Shown here: piece after piece, positions 29,964 to 37,908 of the stretch
Numbering within the stretch: the first letter of the stretch is position 1
How the letters are laid out: each line of letters opens with the position of its first letter
Source of the DNA: Planctomycetaceae bacterium
Lineage (GTDB): Bacteria; Planctomycetota; Planctomycetia; Pirellulales; PNKZ01
Direction: 5' to 3'
DNA: 64,000 bases
Assembly (NCBI GenBank): GCA_016793115.1
Contig: JAEUIN010000197.1
Coordinates: 51,138 to 115,137 of the forward strand
Notes under the pieces: model-generated
Database searches by the model: none
What the model saw: the letters and a program-made list of their open reading frames with translations, nothing else
What the model was told of the DNA's origin: nothing
Position numbers and translations under genes: made by a program

Positions 29964-31271
29964 ATGCTTACCGAAACCGAAACGTCGCGCGATCCGGCCG
30001 TCGCCCAAGCGCTCGACGTCGTCCGCGAACTTGCCGCCGGCTACGATCGCCGCGACGTCGCCGTCCGCTTTTGGGACGGCACGGTGTGGCAAGCCGATCC
30101 CGCCGGCGAACCGAAGTTCACCCTGGTCTTGAAAGACCGCGGTTCCCTCCGCGACATGCTGTGGCCGCCCAGTCCCATGTCGTTCGGCAAGGCGTTCATC
30201 TACGGCGCGATCGACATTGAAGGCGATTTGGCCGCCTTCGCCCATTTCGGCCGGCACCTCGAAGGCACCTCGCGCCGGCTCTCGCTTGCCGGCCGCCTCG
30301 GCCTGGGTTGGAAAATCATTCGCCTGCCCAAGGTGGAGCGCGTGCGGGCCGGCCGCAAACAGGCCGAACTCTCCGGTAAGGTGCATTCGCTCGAGCGCGA
30401 TCGCGACGCCATTCGCTACCACTACGATTTGTCGAACGATTTCTTTCGCATCGCGCTCGGCCCCGACATGGTCTACACCAGCGCGATTTGGGAGAGCGAC
30501 GACGAAGATTTGGAAACGGCCCAGTATCGCAAGCTCGATCTGCTCTACACCAAGCTGCGACTCAAGCCCGGCGAGCGTTTGCTCGACATCGGCTGCGGTT
30601 GGGGCACGCCCCTCATGTATGCGGCAAAGAAGTACGGCGCGGAGTGCGTCGGCGTGACGATCAGCGAGCGGCAGGCCGAGTGGGCGACCAAGCAGATCGC
30701 CGACGCCGGCCTGGCCGATCGCTGCCGGATCGAACTCCGCGACTATCGCGAACTCACCGAGCGCGAGTCGTTCGATAAGATCGTGATGATCGAGGTCGGC
30801 GAACACTTCGGCTTCGACGAGTTTCACGGCTACTTCCGCAAGTGCTTCGACCTGCTGAAGCCGGGCGGGCAGTTGATGATTCAACAAATCACCGTGTTCG
30901 GCCAAGAGCGCCGGCCGGCCATCCGCGCCGTCGGCAACGCCTTCGTCTTTCCCGACGGCGAATTGGTGCCCGTGAGCTGGCTGCTGAAGTGCGCGGAAAA
31001 CGCCGGCTTCGACGTCCGTGACGTCGAGAGCATTCGCGAGCAATATCCGAAGACGCTCGATCGCTGGCTCCGCAACGTCGAAGCCAATAAAGAACAGGTC
31101 ATCCAATTGACCGACGAAGCGTCGTATCAGACGTTTCGGCTCTACTTCGCGACGGCGAAATACGGCTTTCTCACGAACGTTTACAACCTGCACCACATGC
31201 TGTTCGTGAAACCGGACAACTTCGCGAGTCCGGTGCCGGAATCGCGCCGCGATTGGTATTCGGGCCGCTAG
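29964..31271 (+). CDS. Cyclopropane-fatty-acyl-phospholipid synthase family methyltransferase
   Basis: SAM-dependent enzyme that modifies double bonds of membrane phospholipid acyl chains, 435 residues. The N-terminal domain has SFGKAFIYGAIDIEGDL; the catalytic domain begins IRYHYDLSNDFFRIALGPDMVYTS, a family signature, with the SAM motif LLDIGCGWGTPLMYAA, and the bicarbonate-site region VMIEVGEHFG. The last part FLTNVYNLHHMLFVKP is also typical. ATG at 29964 is chosen; GTG at 29949 is in frame. No ribosome site is clear for either. Confidence 0.92.
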   Translation: MLTETETSRDPAVAQALDVVRELAAGYDRRDVAVRFWDGTVWQADPAGEPKFTLVLKDRGSLRDMLWPPSPMSFGKAFIYGAIDIEGDLAAFAHFGRHLEGTSRRLSLAGRLGLGWKIIRLPKVERVRAGRKQAELSGKVHSLERDRDAIRYHYDLSNDFFRIALGPDMVYTSAIWESDDEDLETAQYRKLDLLYTKLRLKPGERLLDIGCGWGTPLMYAAKKYGAECVGVTISERQAEWATKQIADAGLADRCRIELRDYRELTERESFDKIVMIEVGEHFGFDEFHGYFRKCFDLLKPGGQLMIQQITVFGQERRPAIRAVGNAFVFPDGELVPVSWLLKCAENAGFDVRDVESIREQYPKTLDRWLRNVEANKEQVIQLTDEASYQTFRLYFATAKYGFLTNVYNLHHMLFVKPDNFASPVPESRRDWYSGR

Positions 31272-31296
31272 ACCGCGCGACCGAAAGTCGTAGCGT

Positions 31297-31368
31297 GGGT
31301 GCCCGGCGCAGAACGAAGTGATGCCCCGGCGTCTGGGGCTTCGCCTTCGGCTCCGGCCCCAGGCACCC
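31297..31368. repeat. Nested palindromic intergenic element
   Basis: GGGTGCC (31297-31303) pairs with GGCACCC (31362-31368), enclosing CTGGGGC (31333-31339) and GCCCCAG (31356-31362). It lies between convergent genes and could act as a terminator in either direction, though no T-run follows. Its look (GGGTGCC outer arms, CCCCAG inner arms) resembles dispersed palindromic elements; copy number cannot be judged from one window. Confidence 0.45.
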
Positions 31369-31415
31369 GCACCCGACGTGCTGCGTTCCGCCGACGCGCT
31401 TGAGTCGACGACCTG

Positions 31416-32012
31416 TTACTTGGCCCCGAGCAGGGCCTTGGCCGAATCGTCGATCTTCATCGTGATCGCGATCCCGGCCGAGCGGTTTTCGGTGCTCTTG
31501 CGATTCGGCAGGTGGCACTTGAGGCACTCGTTCGTCAGACAGATCATGCCGACGTAGCGGTACATGCCGTTCTCGACGTGGTCGTACGTCTCGTCCCCCT
31601 TGCTGAGCGCGGCGACGGCCTCGCGCTCGAACTTGTCTTGCGGCAAGTGGGCGACGTTCATCGCCTGCCCGTCGACGGCCAGCCAGCGCAGTTGCACTTG
31701 CCGGCGGTCCTCTATCTCGCGGAACACCTCTTTCATGGTTACCGCGGGGAGCGGGAGCCCTTCATCTTCGCGGTAGAAGTAGTGATGCGTCGCATGCAGC
31801 ATCGCCTCGAACGACTCATGCAGCAGCAAGGCGCGACCGCGGGCCTCGCCGGCCGTCGGCAGCGCGCCGCCCGGCACCGTCTCGCATTTGTCGGCGGCAC
31901 TGCTTTCAGGAGCATTGCGCTCGGCGGAATGGGCCGCCGGATCGCCCGCCGGCGTGAGGCCGAAGCTCAGCGACACCGTGGCGCAGATGAGCCCAAGGGT
32001 GAAACGTTTCAT
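31416..32012 (-). CDS. DUF3365 (Tll0287-like) haem-binding domain protein
   Basis: Exported protein of 198 residues with a signal peptide (MKRFTLGLICATVSLSFG). The haem attachment motif CLKCH is at residues 163-167 near the C-terminus, after LRWLAVDGQAMNVAH, which fits the DUF3365 family (c-type haem sensors or electron carriers). Start at 32012 gives a proper signal peptide; the frame remains open upstream. It has a good promoter with a palindrome over the -10 region (separate entries). Confidence 0.8.
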   Translation of the reverse strand: MKRFTLGLICATVSLSFGLTPAGDPAAHSAERNAPESSAADKCETVPGGALPTAGEARGRALLLHESFEAMLHATHHYFYREDEGLPLPAVTMKEVFREIEDRRQVQLRWLAVDGQAMNVAHLPQDKFEREAVAALSKGDETYDHVENGMYRYVGMICLTNECLKCHLPNRKSTENRSAGIAITMKIDDSAKALLGAK

Positions 32013-32083
32013 GCGACGGATTCCGTAGGCAGGTGGGGAGGGCGGGGGGGAGCGGAGGCGGGAGACGTCGAAACTGGACATCG

Positions 32084-32100
32084 ACATCCACTTTGGATGT
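32084..32100. promoter_or_regulatory. Operator-like palindrome overlapping the DUF3365 promoter
   Basis: ACATCCA (32084-32090) and TGGATGT (32094-32100) are exact reverse complements with a three-base centre. The site covers part of the -10 box and the expected transcription start, the classic position for a repressor. Confidence 0.5.
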
Positions 32101-32125
32101 TATCGACCGTTTTTCGCGCCGTCAA
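32097..32125 (-). promoter_or_regulatory. Sigma70-type promoter of the DUF3365 gene
   Basis: Read on the minus strand: TTGACG (32125-32120), a 17-base spacer, TAACAT (32102-32097). Five of six and four of six match consensus. The predicted leader is about 75 bases. Confidence 0.55.
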
Positions 32126-32230
32126 CGACTTGTTTCGCGCGACGACCAGGTTTGACGATTCCGCCCGGCCCGCACACGTCGCGCGCGCCTTCCTCGCACG
32201 GCCTCGCACGCAGCACGCTCCGTCGCCACG

Positions 32231-32280
32231 AAAAAAAAGACGACGACCTGCGGACAATTGCGGTCCGCAAGCCGTCGTCG
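32231..32280 (-). terminator. Rho-independent terminator of the amidotransferase-fold gene
   Basis: Minus-strand hairpin: outer arms at 32273-32279 and 32239-32245 (CGTCGTC/GACGACG), inner arms at 32263-32269 and 32249-32255 (GTCCGCA/TGCGGAC), then eight U encoded by the A-run at 32231-32238. It is about 100 bases past the stop at 32385. Confidence 0.85.
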
Positions 32281-32384
32281 AGAGAGTGTGACTAATTAAC
32301 CGGGGGAAACGGCCGGCTCAAGCCGGCCGCTCGCCCCGTATTCTCTTCCTGGCGCCTGACTCCTGCCGCCCGGCGCCTTCCTCG

Positions 32385-33179
32385 TTAAGCCGCCAAAGCG
32401 ACTTCGCGCTTCGAGCTCATCGGAATCACGGCCGGTTCGTCTCCTTCGATCGCCGGAGCTTCGCCGGTGATGCCCCAGATGAACTCTTCGACGATTCGCA
32501 GGTCGAGCGCCGTCGCGCTATCGGCTTCCGGGTGGAACTGGGTGCCCAGGGCGAACCAATCCGGGCGAATGCTCTCGATCGCTTCGCACACGCCGTCCGG
32601 GCAGCGGGCGGTGACTTGGAAGCCCGGCGCGATTTCGTCGCAGGCCATGTGATGCATGCTGTTGACGCGAATTTCGCCTTCGCCGTACACGCGCTCCATC
32701 AGCGTTCCCCGCACCACTTCCAAGGCGTGGCGGTGGTTCGGATCGAGCGGGTCCTTGTGCGGCAGGCTCTTCGGCATGTCTTCCGGAATGTGCAGGAACA
32801 GGTTGCCCCCTTGCGAGACGTTGAGCAATTGCATGCCCACGCCGATGCCGTAGAACGGCAGGCGGCGATCGGCCACCATGCGAATTAGGCGGCGATCGAA
32901 CGTTTCGCGGCGAGCGTCGAGCAACCGAACGGTCGGGTGGAGCATGAAGCCGTCGCGGCGCGGATCGAGATCGGCTCCGCCGATCATCATCACGCCGTCG
33001 AGCAGGTCGAGCACGCGGTTCAAATCGGCGTCGTCTTCAAGCATGGGAATCACGACCGGGATGCCGCCGGCCTTGACGATCGCGTCGTGGTAGCCCGAGC
33101 AGAGGTAGCTCATGGCCGGGCCGTTCTTACCGGCGGCGCGAAAGTCCATGTTGATTCCGATCATCGGCTTGCGAGTCAT
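32385..33179 (-). CDS. Peptidase C26-like (class I amidotransferase fold) protein without the catalytic cysteine
   Basis: Protein of 264 residues clearly related to gamma-glutamyl-gamma-aminobutyrate hydrolases (PuuD): GVMMIGGADLDP, MQLLNVSQGGNLFLH, HRHALEV, VNSMHHMACDEIAPGF, and GTQFHPEADS with the catalytic His and Glu. The nucleophile elbow, normally GICRGMQ, reads GIGVGMQ, with Gly113 in the cysteine position (codon at 32841-32843). Hydrolysis by the normal mechanism is therefore not expected; a binding or regulatory role is possible. Start: AGGAG lies seven bases before the ATG at 33179 but only one before the ATG at 33185. A good terminator follows it. Confidence 0.85.
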   Translation of the reverse strand: MTRKPMIGINMDFRAAGKNGPAMSYLCSGYHDAIVKAGGIPVVIPMLEDDADLNRVLDLLDGVMMIGGADLDPRRDGFMLHPTVRLLDARRETFDRRLIRMVADRRLPFYGIGVGMQLLNVSQGGNLFLHIPEDMPKSLPHKDPLDPNHRHALEVVRGTLMERVYGEGEIRVNSMHHMACDEIAPGFQVTARCPDGVCEAIESIRPDWFALGTQFHPEADSATALDLRIVEEFIWGITGEAPAIEGDEPAVIPMSSKREVALAA

Positions 33180-33541
33180 CTTCATACTCCTGGGTTGGGA
33201 CACATCCTGTGTCTTGAGTCGGTCAACCGCGAGCAGGTCGTCGTGCGGCGACGTCCTGATCATGGTTTTCGTCCGCCGAGGGCCGAGCGCCGACCGAACG
33301 CACCGCGCCAAACGCCGGAAGAGCAGGAGCCGAGCGATGACCTGCCGAGAACTTCGCGCCGCGGCGAGCGTCGCCGAGAAGCAGGACGTCGAGCGAGCGA
33401 TCCGCAGATCGCAAGCCGCGTCGAATGCGCGAAAAGTCGGACATGAAGCGTCATCCCTTACGCCGAGTCGAATCGCCGAGAACTCATCCCGAGTCTTGCG
33501 AACGACTACTCTTCCGGAACTTGCCGAAGCGAGTCGCCGGA

Positions 33542-33561
33542 TAACGATATCCCTATCGTTA
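33542..33561. promoter_or_regulatory. AT-rich perfect palindrome
   Basis: TAACGATA (33542-33549) and TATCGTTA (33554-33561) are exact reverse complements around TCCC. It stands out against GC-rich surroundings and lies between the two divergent genes, just downstream of the candidate minus-strand promoter. It may be a regulator site. Confidence 0.45.
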
Positions 33562-33621
33562 GTGCCTCGCGGAAGCCTTGGACGAACGTCCGGGTGACGG
33601 CCGCCGCGAGCGAACAAGCGA

Positions 33622-33649
33622 GTTATAAAGCGGCGACGAACTTTTACAA
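33622..33649 (-). promoter_or_regulatory. Candidate promoter for the amidotransferase-fold gene
   Basis: Minus strand: TTGTAA (33649-33644), 16-base spacer, TATAAC (33627-33622). If used, the mRNA would have a leader of about 430 bases containing two palindromes. Confidence 0.4.
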
Positions 33650-33814
33650 GAATTTCATCCATCTTGGGTGAACACCCCGATGCCGGCACATGATTTGGTG
33701 CAAGCACTCCCGTGCCGGCATGGCCTGCCGGCTTGCTCAAGCGGCAAGTTCCCGGTAGTTTCAGCCCTTTGCTCTTGATTCGCCGTTCTTGCTCGGAAGG
33801 TCTGCGGACAACAC

Positions 33815-35014
33815 ATGCGGTTGCGCTACGAAAACGTTTGCCTGGAGGCGTTCGGCTACGATTTACCGAGCGAAATCGTGTCGACGGACGAGCTCGAACG
33901 GCGTCTGACGCCGCTCTACGAGCGGTTGCGTTTGCCCGCCGGCCGGTTGGAGCTGATGACCGGTATCCGCGAGCGACGTTTCTTTCCGGCCGAGATGCCG
34001 CCGAGCGAGGCGAGCGTGCGCAGCGGCGAGCGGGCGATCGAAGCGGCGCAGTTCGATCGCACGCAGATCGGCGCGCTGATCCACGGCTCGGTCTGTCGCG
34101 ACTACATCGAACCGGCCACGGCCTGCGGCGTGCACCGCGGCCTGCATCTGCCGCACGAGTGCGCGGTGTACGACGTCTCCAACGCCTGCCTCGGCATCTT
34201 GAACGGCATGCTCCAAGCGGCCGATATGATCGAGCTGGGGCGGATCGACGCGGCGCTCGTCGTCGGCAGCGAAAACGGCCGGCACTTGGTCGAGAACACG
34301 GTCGAGTATTTGAACGGAGCGACGGACCTGACGCGCGAGTCGGTCAAGCCGTCGATCGCGTCGCTCACGATCGGCTCGGCGAGCTGCGCCGTCTTGCTGA
34401 CGAGCAAACGGATCAGCAAGACGCAAAACCGCCTGCTCGGCGGCGTCGTCTGGGCCGATACCGAGCATCACGAACTCTGCCGCAGCGGACGCACCGAAGC
34501 GCAAGTCGACGGCGTGCGGCCGATCATGGCGACCGATTCCGAAGCGCTCCTGCAAGGCGGCGTCGCCGCGGCTCGCTCCGCCTTCGAGCGCTTTCACGCG
34601 ACGCTCGGCTGGTCGTCGGCCGAGATCGACAAAACGGTTTGCCATCAAGTCGGCACGGCGCACAAGAAGCTGATGTTTCAATCGCTCGGCCTCGACGCGG
34701 CGAAAGACTTCAGCACGTTTGAGTTTCTCGGCAACACCGGCTCGGCCGCGCTGCCGATCACCGCGGCGCTGGGCGCGCAGCGCGGGCACCTCGCCGCCGG
34801 CGACCGCACGGCGTTCCTGGGGATCGGCTCGGGCATCAACGTCGTGATGCTCGGCGTCGAATGGCAGCCGGTTCCGGTCGTCGGCAATCCGGCGACCGAG
34901 TCGCCGGAATCGCTACAGACGGGCCGTTTCGTGGGCGAAGAGGCCCATTCGCCGCATGTTCAGCGAGTCGGGCCACTTGTTTCGCCCCGCTCGTCTGCCA
35001 AAAATCGGGTATGA
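33815..35014 (+). CDS. 3-oxoacyl-ACP synthase III (FabH/OleA-like) ketosynthase
   Basis: Thiolase-fold condensing enzyme, 399 residues. The nucleophile cysteine is in YDVSNACLGILNGM near residue 125, the histidine in KTVCHQVGTAHKKL near residue 280, and the asparagine in FEFLGNTGSAALP near residue 312, so the Cys-His-Asn set is complete. The N-terminal half ends with HGSVCRDYIEPATA, as in OleA-like members that join two acyl chains. No oleB, oleC or oleD is adjacent, so the product is open. Its stop overlaps the start of nadE by four bases (ATGA), an unexpected pairing. Confidence 0.85.
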   Translation: MRLRYENVCLEAFGYDLPSEIVSTDELERRLTPLYERLRLPAGRLELMTGIRERRFFPAEMPPSEASVRSGERAIEAAQFDRTQIGALIHGSVCRDYIEPATACGVHRGLHLPHECAVYDVSNACLGILNGMLQAADMIELGRIDAALVVGSENGRHLVENTVEYLNGATDLTRESVKPSIASLTIGSASCAVLLTSKRISKTQNRLLGGVVWADTEHHELCRSGRTEAQVDGVRPIMATDSEALLQGGVAAARSAFERFHATLGWSSAEIDKTVCHQVGTAHKKLMFQSLGLDAAKDFSTFEFLGNTGSAALPITAALGAQRGHLAAGDRTAFLGIGSGINVVMLGVEWQPVPVVGNPATESPESLQTGRFVGEEAHSPHVQRVGPLVSPRSSAKNRV

Positions 35015-37008
35015 AACTTATTCGGGTCGCCTCCGCCGTTCTCAATCAAACGCCTTTCGATTGGGAAGGCAATAAGTCGCGCATTCTCGCCGCGATCGCA
35101 GCCGCCAAGGCCGAACAAGCGTCGATCCTCTGCCTGCCCGAACTGTGCATCACGGGCTACAACTGCGAAGACGCCTTTCATTCGCCGGCGCTGCAAGACA
35201 CGGCGCTCGCCGTGCTGCACGAGATTTTGCCGGCGACCAAGGGCATCGTCGTTTCGCTCGGCTTGCCGCTGCTCTATCGACAAGGGCTCTTCAACACCGC
35301 TTGCTTGGTGTGCGACGGCAAGATCATCGGCTTCACGGCCAAGCAGTTTCTCGCCGGCGACGGCATCCACTACGAGCCGCGCTGGTTCAAGCCGTGGCCG
35401 ACCGGCGAGGCGGGCCAAGTCGAGATCGACGGCGTCGACTATCCGCTGGGCGACGTGTTCTACGACATCGGCGACGTGCGGATCGGCTTCGAGATTTGCG
35501 AAGACGCCTGGGTGGCCGATCGGCCGGGAAGCGAGTTGGCGCTGCGCGGCGTCGACATCATTTTGAACCCCAGCGCGAGCCACTTCGCGTTCGCCAAGTT
35601 CAAGGTCCGCGAACGCTTCGTGCTCGAAGGCTCGCGGGCCTTCAACGTGAGCTACGTCTATTCGAACTTGGTGGGCAACGAAGCCGGCCGCTCGATTTAC
35701 GACGGCGGTGCGCTGATCGCCTCGTCGGGCCAGATGCTCGCGACCGGGCCTCGGTTCACGTTTCAAGACATGGTTCTGACGACGGCCTTGGTCGACGTCG
35801 ACGCGACGCGGATGGTGCAATCGCGCACGGGCAGCTATCGACCGAATCTGCGCAAGCACGACGCCTGCATTGAAGTCGATTTCGATTACCCGGTGTTTCC
35901 GCCGCAAAAGCCGCTGGTGGATCAAGCGGCGTGGGAGAAGGGGCCGAATCTCAAAGAAGAAGAGTTTGCCCGCGCGGTGAGCCTGGCGCTGTTCGACTAC
36001 ATGCGCAAGAGCCGCTCGCACGGCTTCGTCGTGTCGCTCAGCGGCGGCGCGGACAGTTCGGCGATCGTCTGCCTGGTGCGGTTGGCCGTGGAATGGGGCG
36101 TGAAAGAACTCGGCCTCGCCGGCTTTCTTGCCAAGCTGTCGTATTATCAACGAATTCAAAACTGCAAGTCGGTCGACGAGATCGTGGCGCAGTTGTTGGC
36201 CTGCGTTTATCAAGGCACCGAGAACAGCGGCGACGTGACGCTGACCGCGGCCCGCGAAGTCGCCAAAGCGGTGAACGCCGAGTTTCTGGTGTTCGACATC
36301 TCGCCGCTGCACCGCGGCTACATGGAGCTAGTCGAGAAGTCGATCGGTCGCCCGCTCAGTTGGCAGACCGACGACATCGCGATGCAGAACATTCAAGCTC
36401 GCGTGCGCTCGCCGGGCGTGTGGATGCTGACGAACCTGCGCGGCTCGCTGCTGTTGGCGACGAGCAACCGCTCGGAAGCGGCGGTCGGCTACGCGACGAT
36501 GGACGGCGACACCTCGGGCGGCCTGAGCCCGATCGCCGGGATCGACAAAGCCTATCTGCGTCGCTGGCTCGTCTGGCTGGAGAAGACCGGACCCGAAGGC
36601 TTGCACCCGATTCCGGCGCTGCACTACGTGAACGCGCAGGCGCCGACGGCCGAACTCCGTCCGCCCGGCGAGAAGCAGACCGACGAAGCCGACCTGATGC
36701 CGTATGACTTGTTGAATCGCATCGAGCGCTTCGCGATTCACGACAAGTTGATTCCGGTTGAGATTCTGCAGAAGCTCCAAGTTGAGTTTCCGCAATACTC
36801 GCTCGATCAGCTCGTGACTTGGATCGATCGCTTCTTCAAACTTTGGTGCCGCAACCAATGGAAGCGCGAGCGGATCGCGCCGAGCTTCCATGTCGACGAT
36901 TTGAATCTCGACCCGCGCACCTGGTGCCGGTTTCCGATTCTCTCCGGCGGCTACGAGCGCGAGATGCGCGAGTTTCGCGAGTATGCGGCGAAGCTGAAAG
37001 CAAAGTAG
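35011..37008 (+). CDS. nadE: Glutamine-dependent NAD(+) synthetase
   Basis: Makes NAD from nicotinate adenine dinucleotide, ATP and glutamine-derived ammonia. The 665-residue protein has an N-terminal nitrilase-type glutaminase with Glu in CLPELCITGYNCED, Lys in GFTAKQFLAGDG and Cys in IGFEICEDAW. The C-terminal synthetase has the ATP-pyrophosphatase loop VSLSGGADSSA near residue 345, and LLATSNRSEAAVGYATMDGD. The ATG at 35011 overlaps the ketosynthase stop. Upstream in-frame extension is not conserved-looking. Confidence 0.95.
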   Translation: MKLIRVASAVLNQTPFDWEGNKSRILAAIAAAKAEQASILCLPELCITGYNCEDAFHSPALQDTALAVLHEILPATKGIVVSLGLPLLYRQGLFNTACLVCDGKIIGFTAKQFLAGDGIHYEPRWFKPWPTGEAGQVEIDGVDYPLGDVFYDIGDVRIGFEICEDAWVADRPGSELALRGVDIILNPSASHFAFAKFKVRERFVLEGSRAFNVSYVYSNLVGNEAGRSIYDGGALIASSGQMLATGPRFTFQDMVLTTALVDVDATRMVQSRTGSYRPNLRKHDACIEVDFDYPVFPPQKPLVDQAAWEKGPNLKEEEFARAVSLALFDYMRKSRSHGFVVSLSGGADSSAIVCLVRLAVEWGVKELGLAGFLAKLSYYQRIQNCKSVDEIVAQLLACVYQGTENSGDVTLTAAREVAKAVNAEFLVFDISPLHRGYMELVEKSIGRPLSWQTDDIAMQNIQARVRSPGVWMLTNLRGSLLLATSNRSEAAVGYATMDGDTSGGLSPIAGIDKAYLRRWLVWLEKTGPEGLHPIPALHYVNAQAPTAELRPPGEKQTDEADLMPYDLLNRIERFAIHDKLIPVEILQKLQVEFPQYSLDQLVTWIDRFFKLWCRNQWKRERIAPSFHVDDLNLDPRTWCRFPILSGGYEREMREFREYAAKLKAK

Positions 37009-37165
37009 CGGACTGGCTGTTTCTGGGCCCAGGTTCGATCAGAATCGGAACTCCGAGCGGCGCCCGGCCGGCGGCGAGCCGCTCCCGGCTGCCAAATAGC
37101 GCCAAAAGAGCGTCTTTTAAGCGGTTTTAACCGCTCCGGAGCGGCTCTGAAGCGGCCCGCCCGCT

Positions 37166-37200
37166 CGGTCGGAGCGACGTTCGCGTAGAGGCTCCGACCG
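37166..37200. terminator. Candidate bidirectional hairpin between nadE and the LOG gene
   Basis: CGGTCGGAGC (37166-37175) and GCTCCGACCG (37191-37200) are perfect ten-base arms with a 15-base loop, lying between convergent genes. A T-run is missing on both sides. AGCGGTT-TT-AACCGCT lies just upstream (about 37119-37134). Confidence 0.45.
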
Positions 37201-37226
37201 AAGATCCGTTTCGCAGTTTGCCGGGG

Positions 37227-37817
37227 CTAGGTTTCGTCTTGCCGGAGCCACTTGCGAACGTCGGGCGGCGTGTAGGCCGCGAGTTGCGCTAAAAGGGCCC
37301 CGGCGTCGTCGCTTTGGGCCAGCATCGTCAGGTGCTCCGGCCGCATGAATTGCTCGTCGGCGGCATGACCTAGGAACTCGAGCAAGCGGTCGTAGAAGCC
37401 CGCCGCATTGAGCAACCCGCACGGCTTGCGATGGAAGCCAAGTTGGCCCCAGGTCCAGACTTCGAAGAGTTCTTCGAATGTGCCGATGCCGCCGGGGAGG
37501 GCGACGAAGGCGTCGGAAAGTTCGGCCATCAGCGCTTTGCGTTCGTGCATCGAGCCGACGACGTGCAGCGAAGTGCAGCCCTGATGAGCGAGTTCCTTCG
37601 TGGCCAAGGCCTTGGGAATGACGCCGATCACCCGACCGCCGGCGGCGAGGCAAGCATCGGCCAGCGTTCCCATTAGACCCACGCGGCCTCCGCCGTAGAC
37701 GATCTCAATGCCGCGCTCGGCGAGAAGCCGTCCGAAATCGGCGGCGGCCGCATCGTAAGCGGGGAGTCGTCCGCTCGACGATCCACAGAAGACGCAAACA
37801 CGACGCAAATCAAACAT
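37227..37817 (-). CDS. LOG family / TIGR00730 Rossmann-fold nucleotide phosphoribohydrolase
   Basis: Protein of 196 residues, whole length of the family. [11 protein letters not shown] at the start, [12 protein letters not shown] near residue 40, SMHERKALM near residue 88, and the signature [18 protein letters not shown] near residue 107. Relatives remove ribose 5'-phosphate from cytokinin nucleotides or from AMP-like substrates. The bacterial physiological substrate is often unknown. It converges with nadE and stands divergent from the NHL-repeat gene. Confidence 0.92.
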   Translation of the reverse strand: MFDLRRVCVFCGSSSGRLPAYDAAAADFGRLLAERGIEIVYGGGRVGLMGTLADACLAAGGRVIGVIPKALATKELAHQGCTSLHVVGSMHERKALMAELSDAFVALPGGIGTFEELFEVWTWGQLGFHRKPCGLLNAAGFYDRLLEFLGHAADEQFMRPEHLTMLAQSDDAGALLAQLAAYTPPDVRKWLRQDET

Positions 37818-37908
37818 GGGGCGAACGGCGGATTGAAGTCGGGCGGCAGGTGGATTACAACGCGAACATCATACGTCGAATATCGTCCCCGCCTAAGAGT
37901 ATTCCGCC

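Larger units (their letters stand above)
32013..32384. other. 372-base intergenic region between two minus-strand genes
   Basis: Contains, from right to left in the direction of transcription, a strong terminator (32231-32280) for the amidotransferase-fold gene, then a promoter (32097-32125) with an overlapping palindrome (32084-32100) for the DUF3365 gene. The remaining sequence shows no gene. Confidence 0.7.
33180..33814. other. 635-base divergent intergenic region with several palindromes
   Basis: The longest non-coding stretch in the window. The minus frame of the amidotransferase-fold gene stays open across most of it, but the translation is Arg-rich and I regard it as non-coding. It holds GACACA-TCC-TGTGTC (33199-33213), the TAACGATA palindrome (33542-33561), a candidate minus-strand promoter (33622-33649) and an inverted repeat ATGCCGGCAC/GTGCCGGCAT (33680-33689 and 33712-33721). 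Confidence 0.6.

Noticed and set aside
33180..33740. N-terminal extension of the amidotransferase-fold gene, in an open frame running about 185 codons upstream.
   Set aside because: The added sequence is Arg/Ser/Ala-rich without homologous features, while AGGAG marks the start at 33179 and the family N-terminus begins there.
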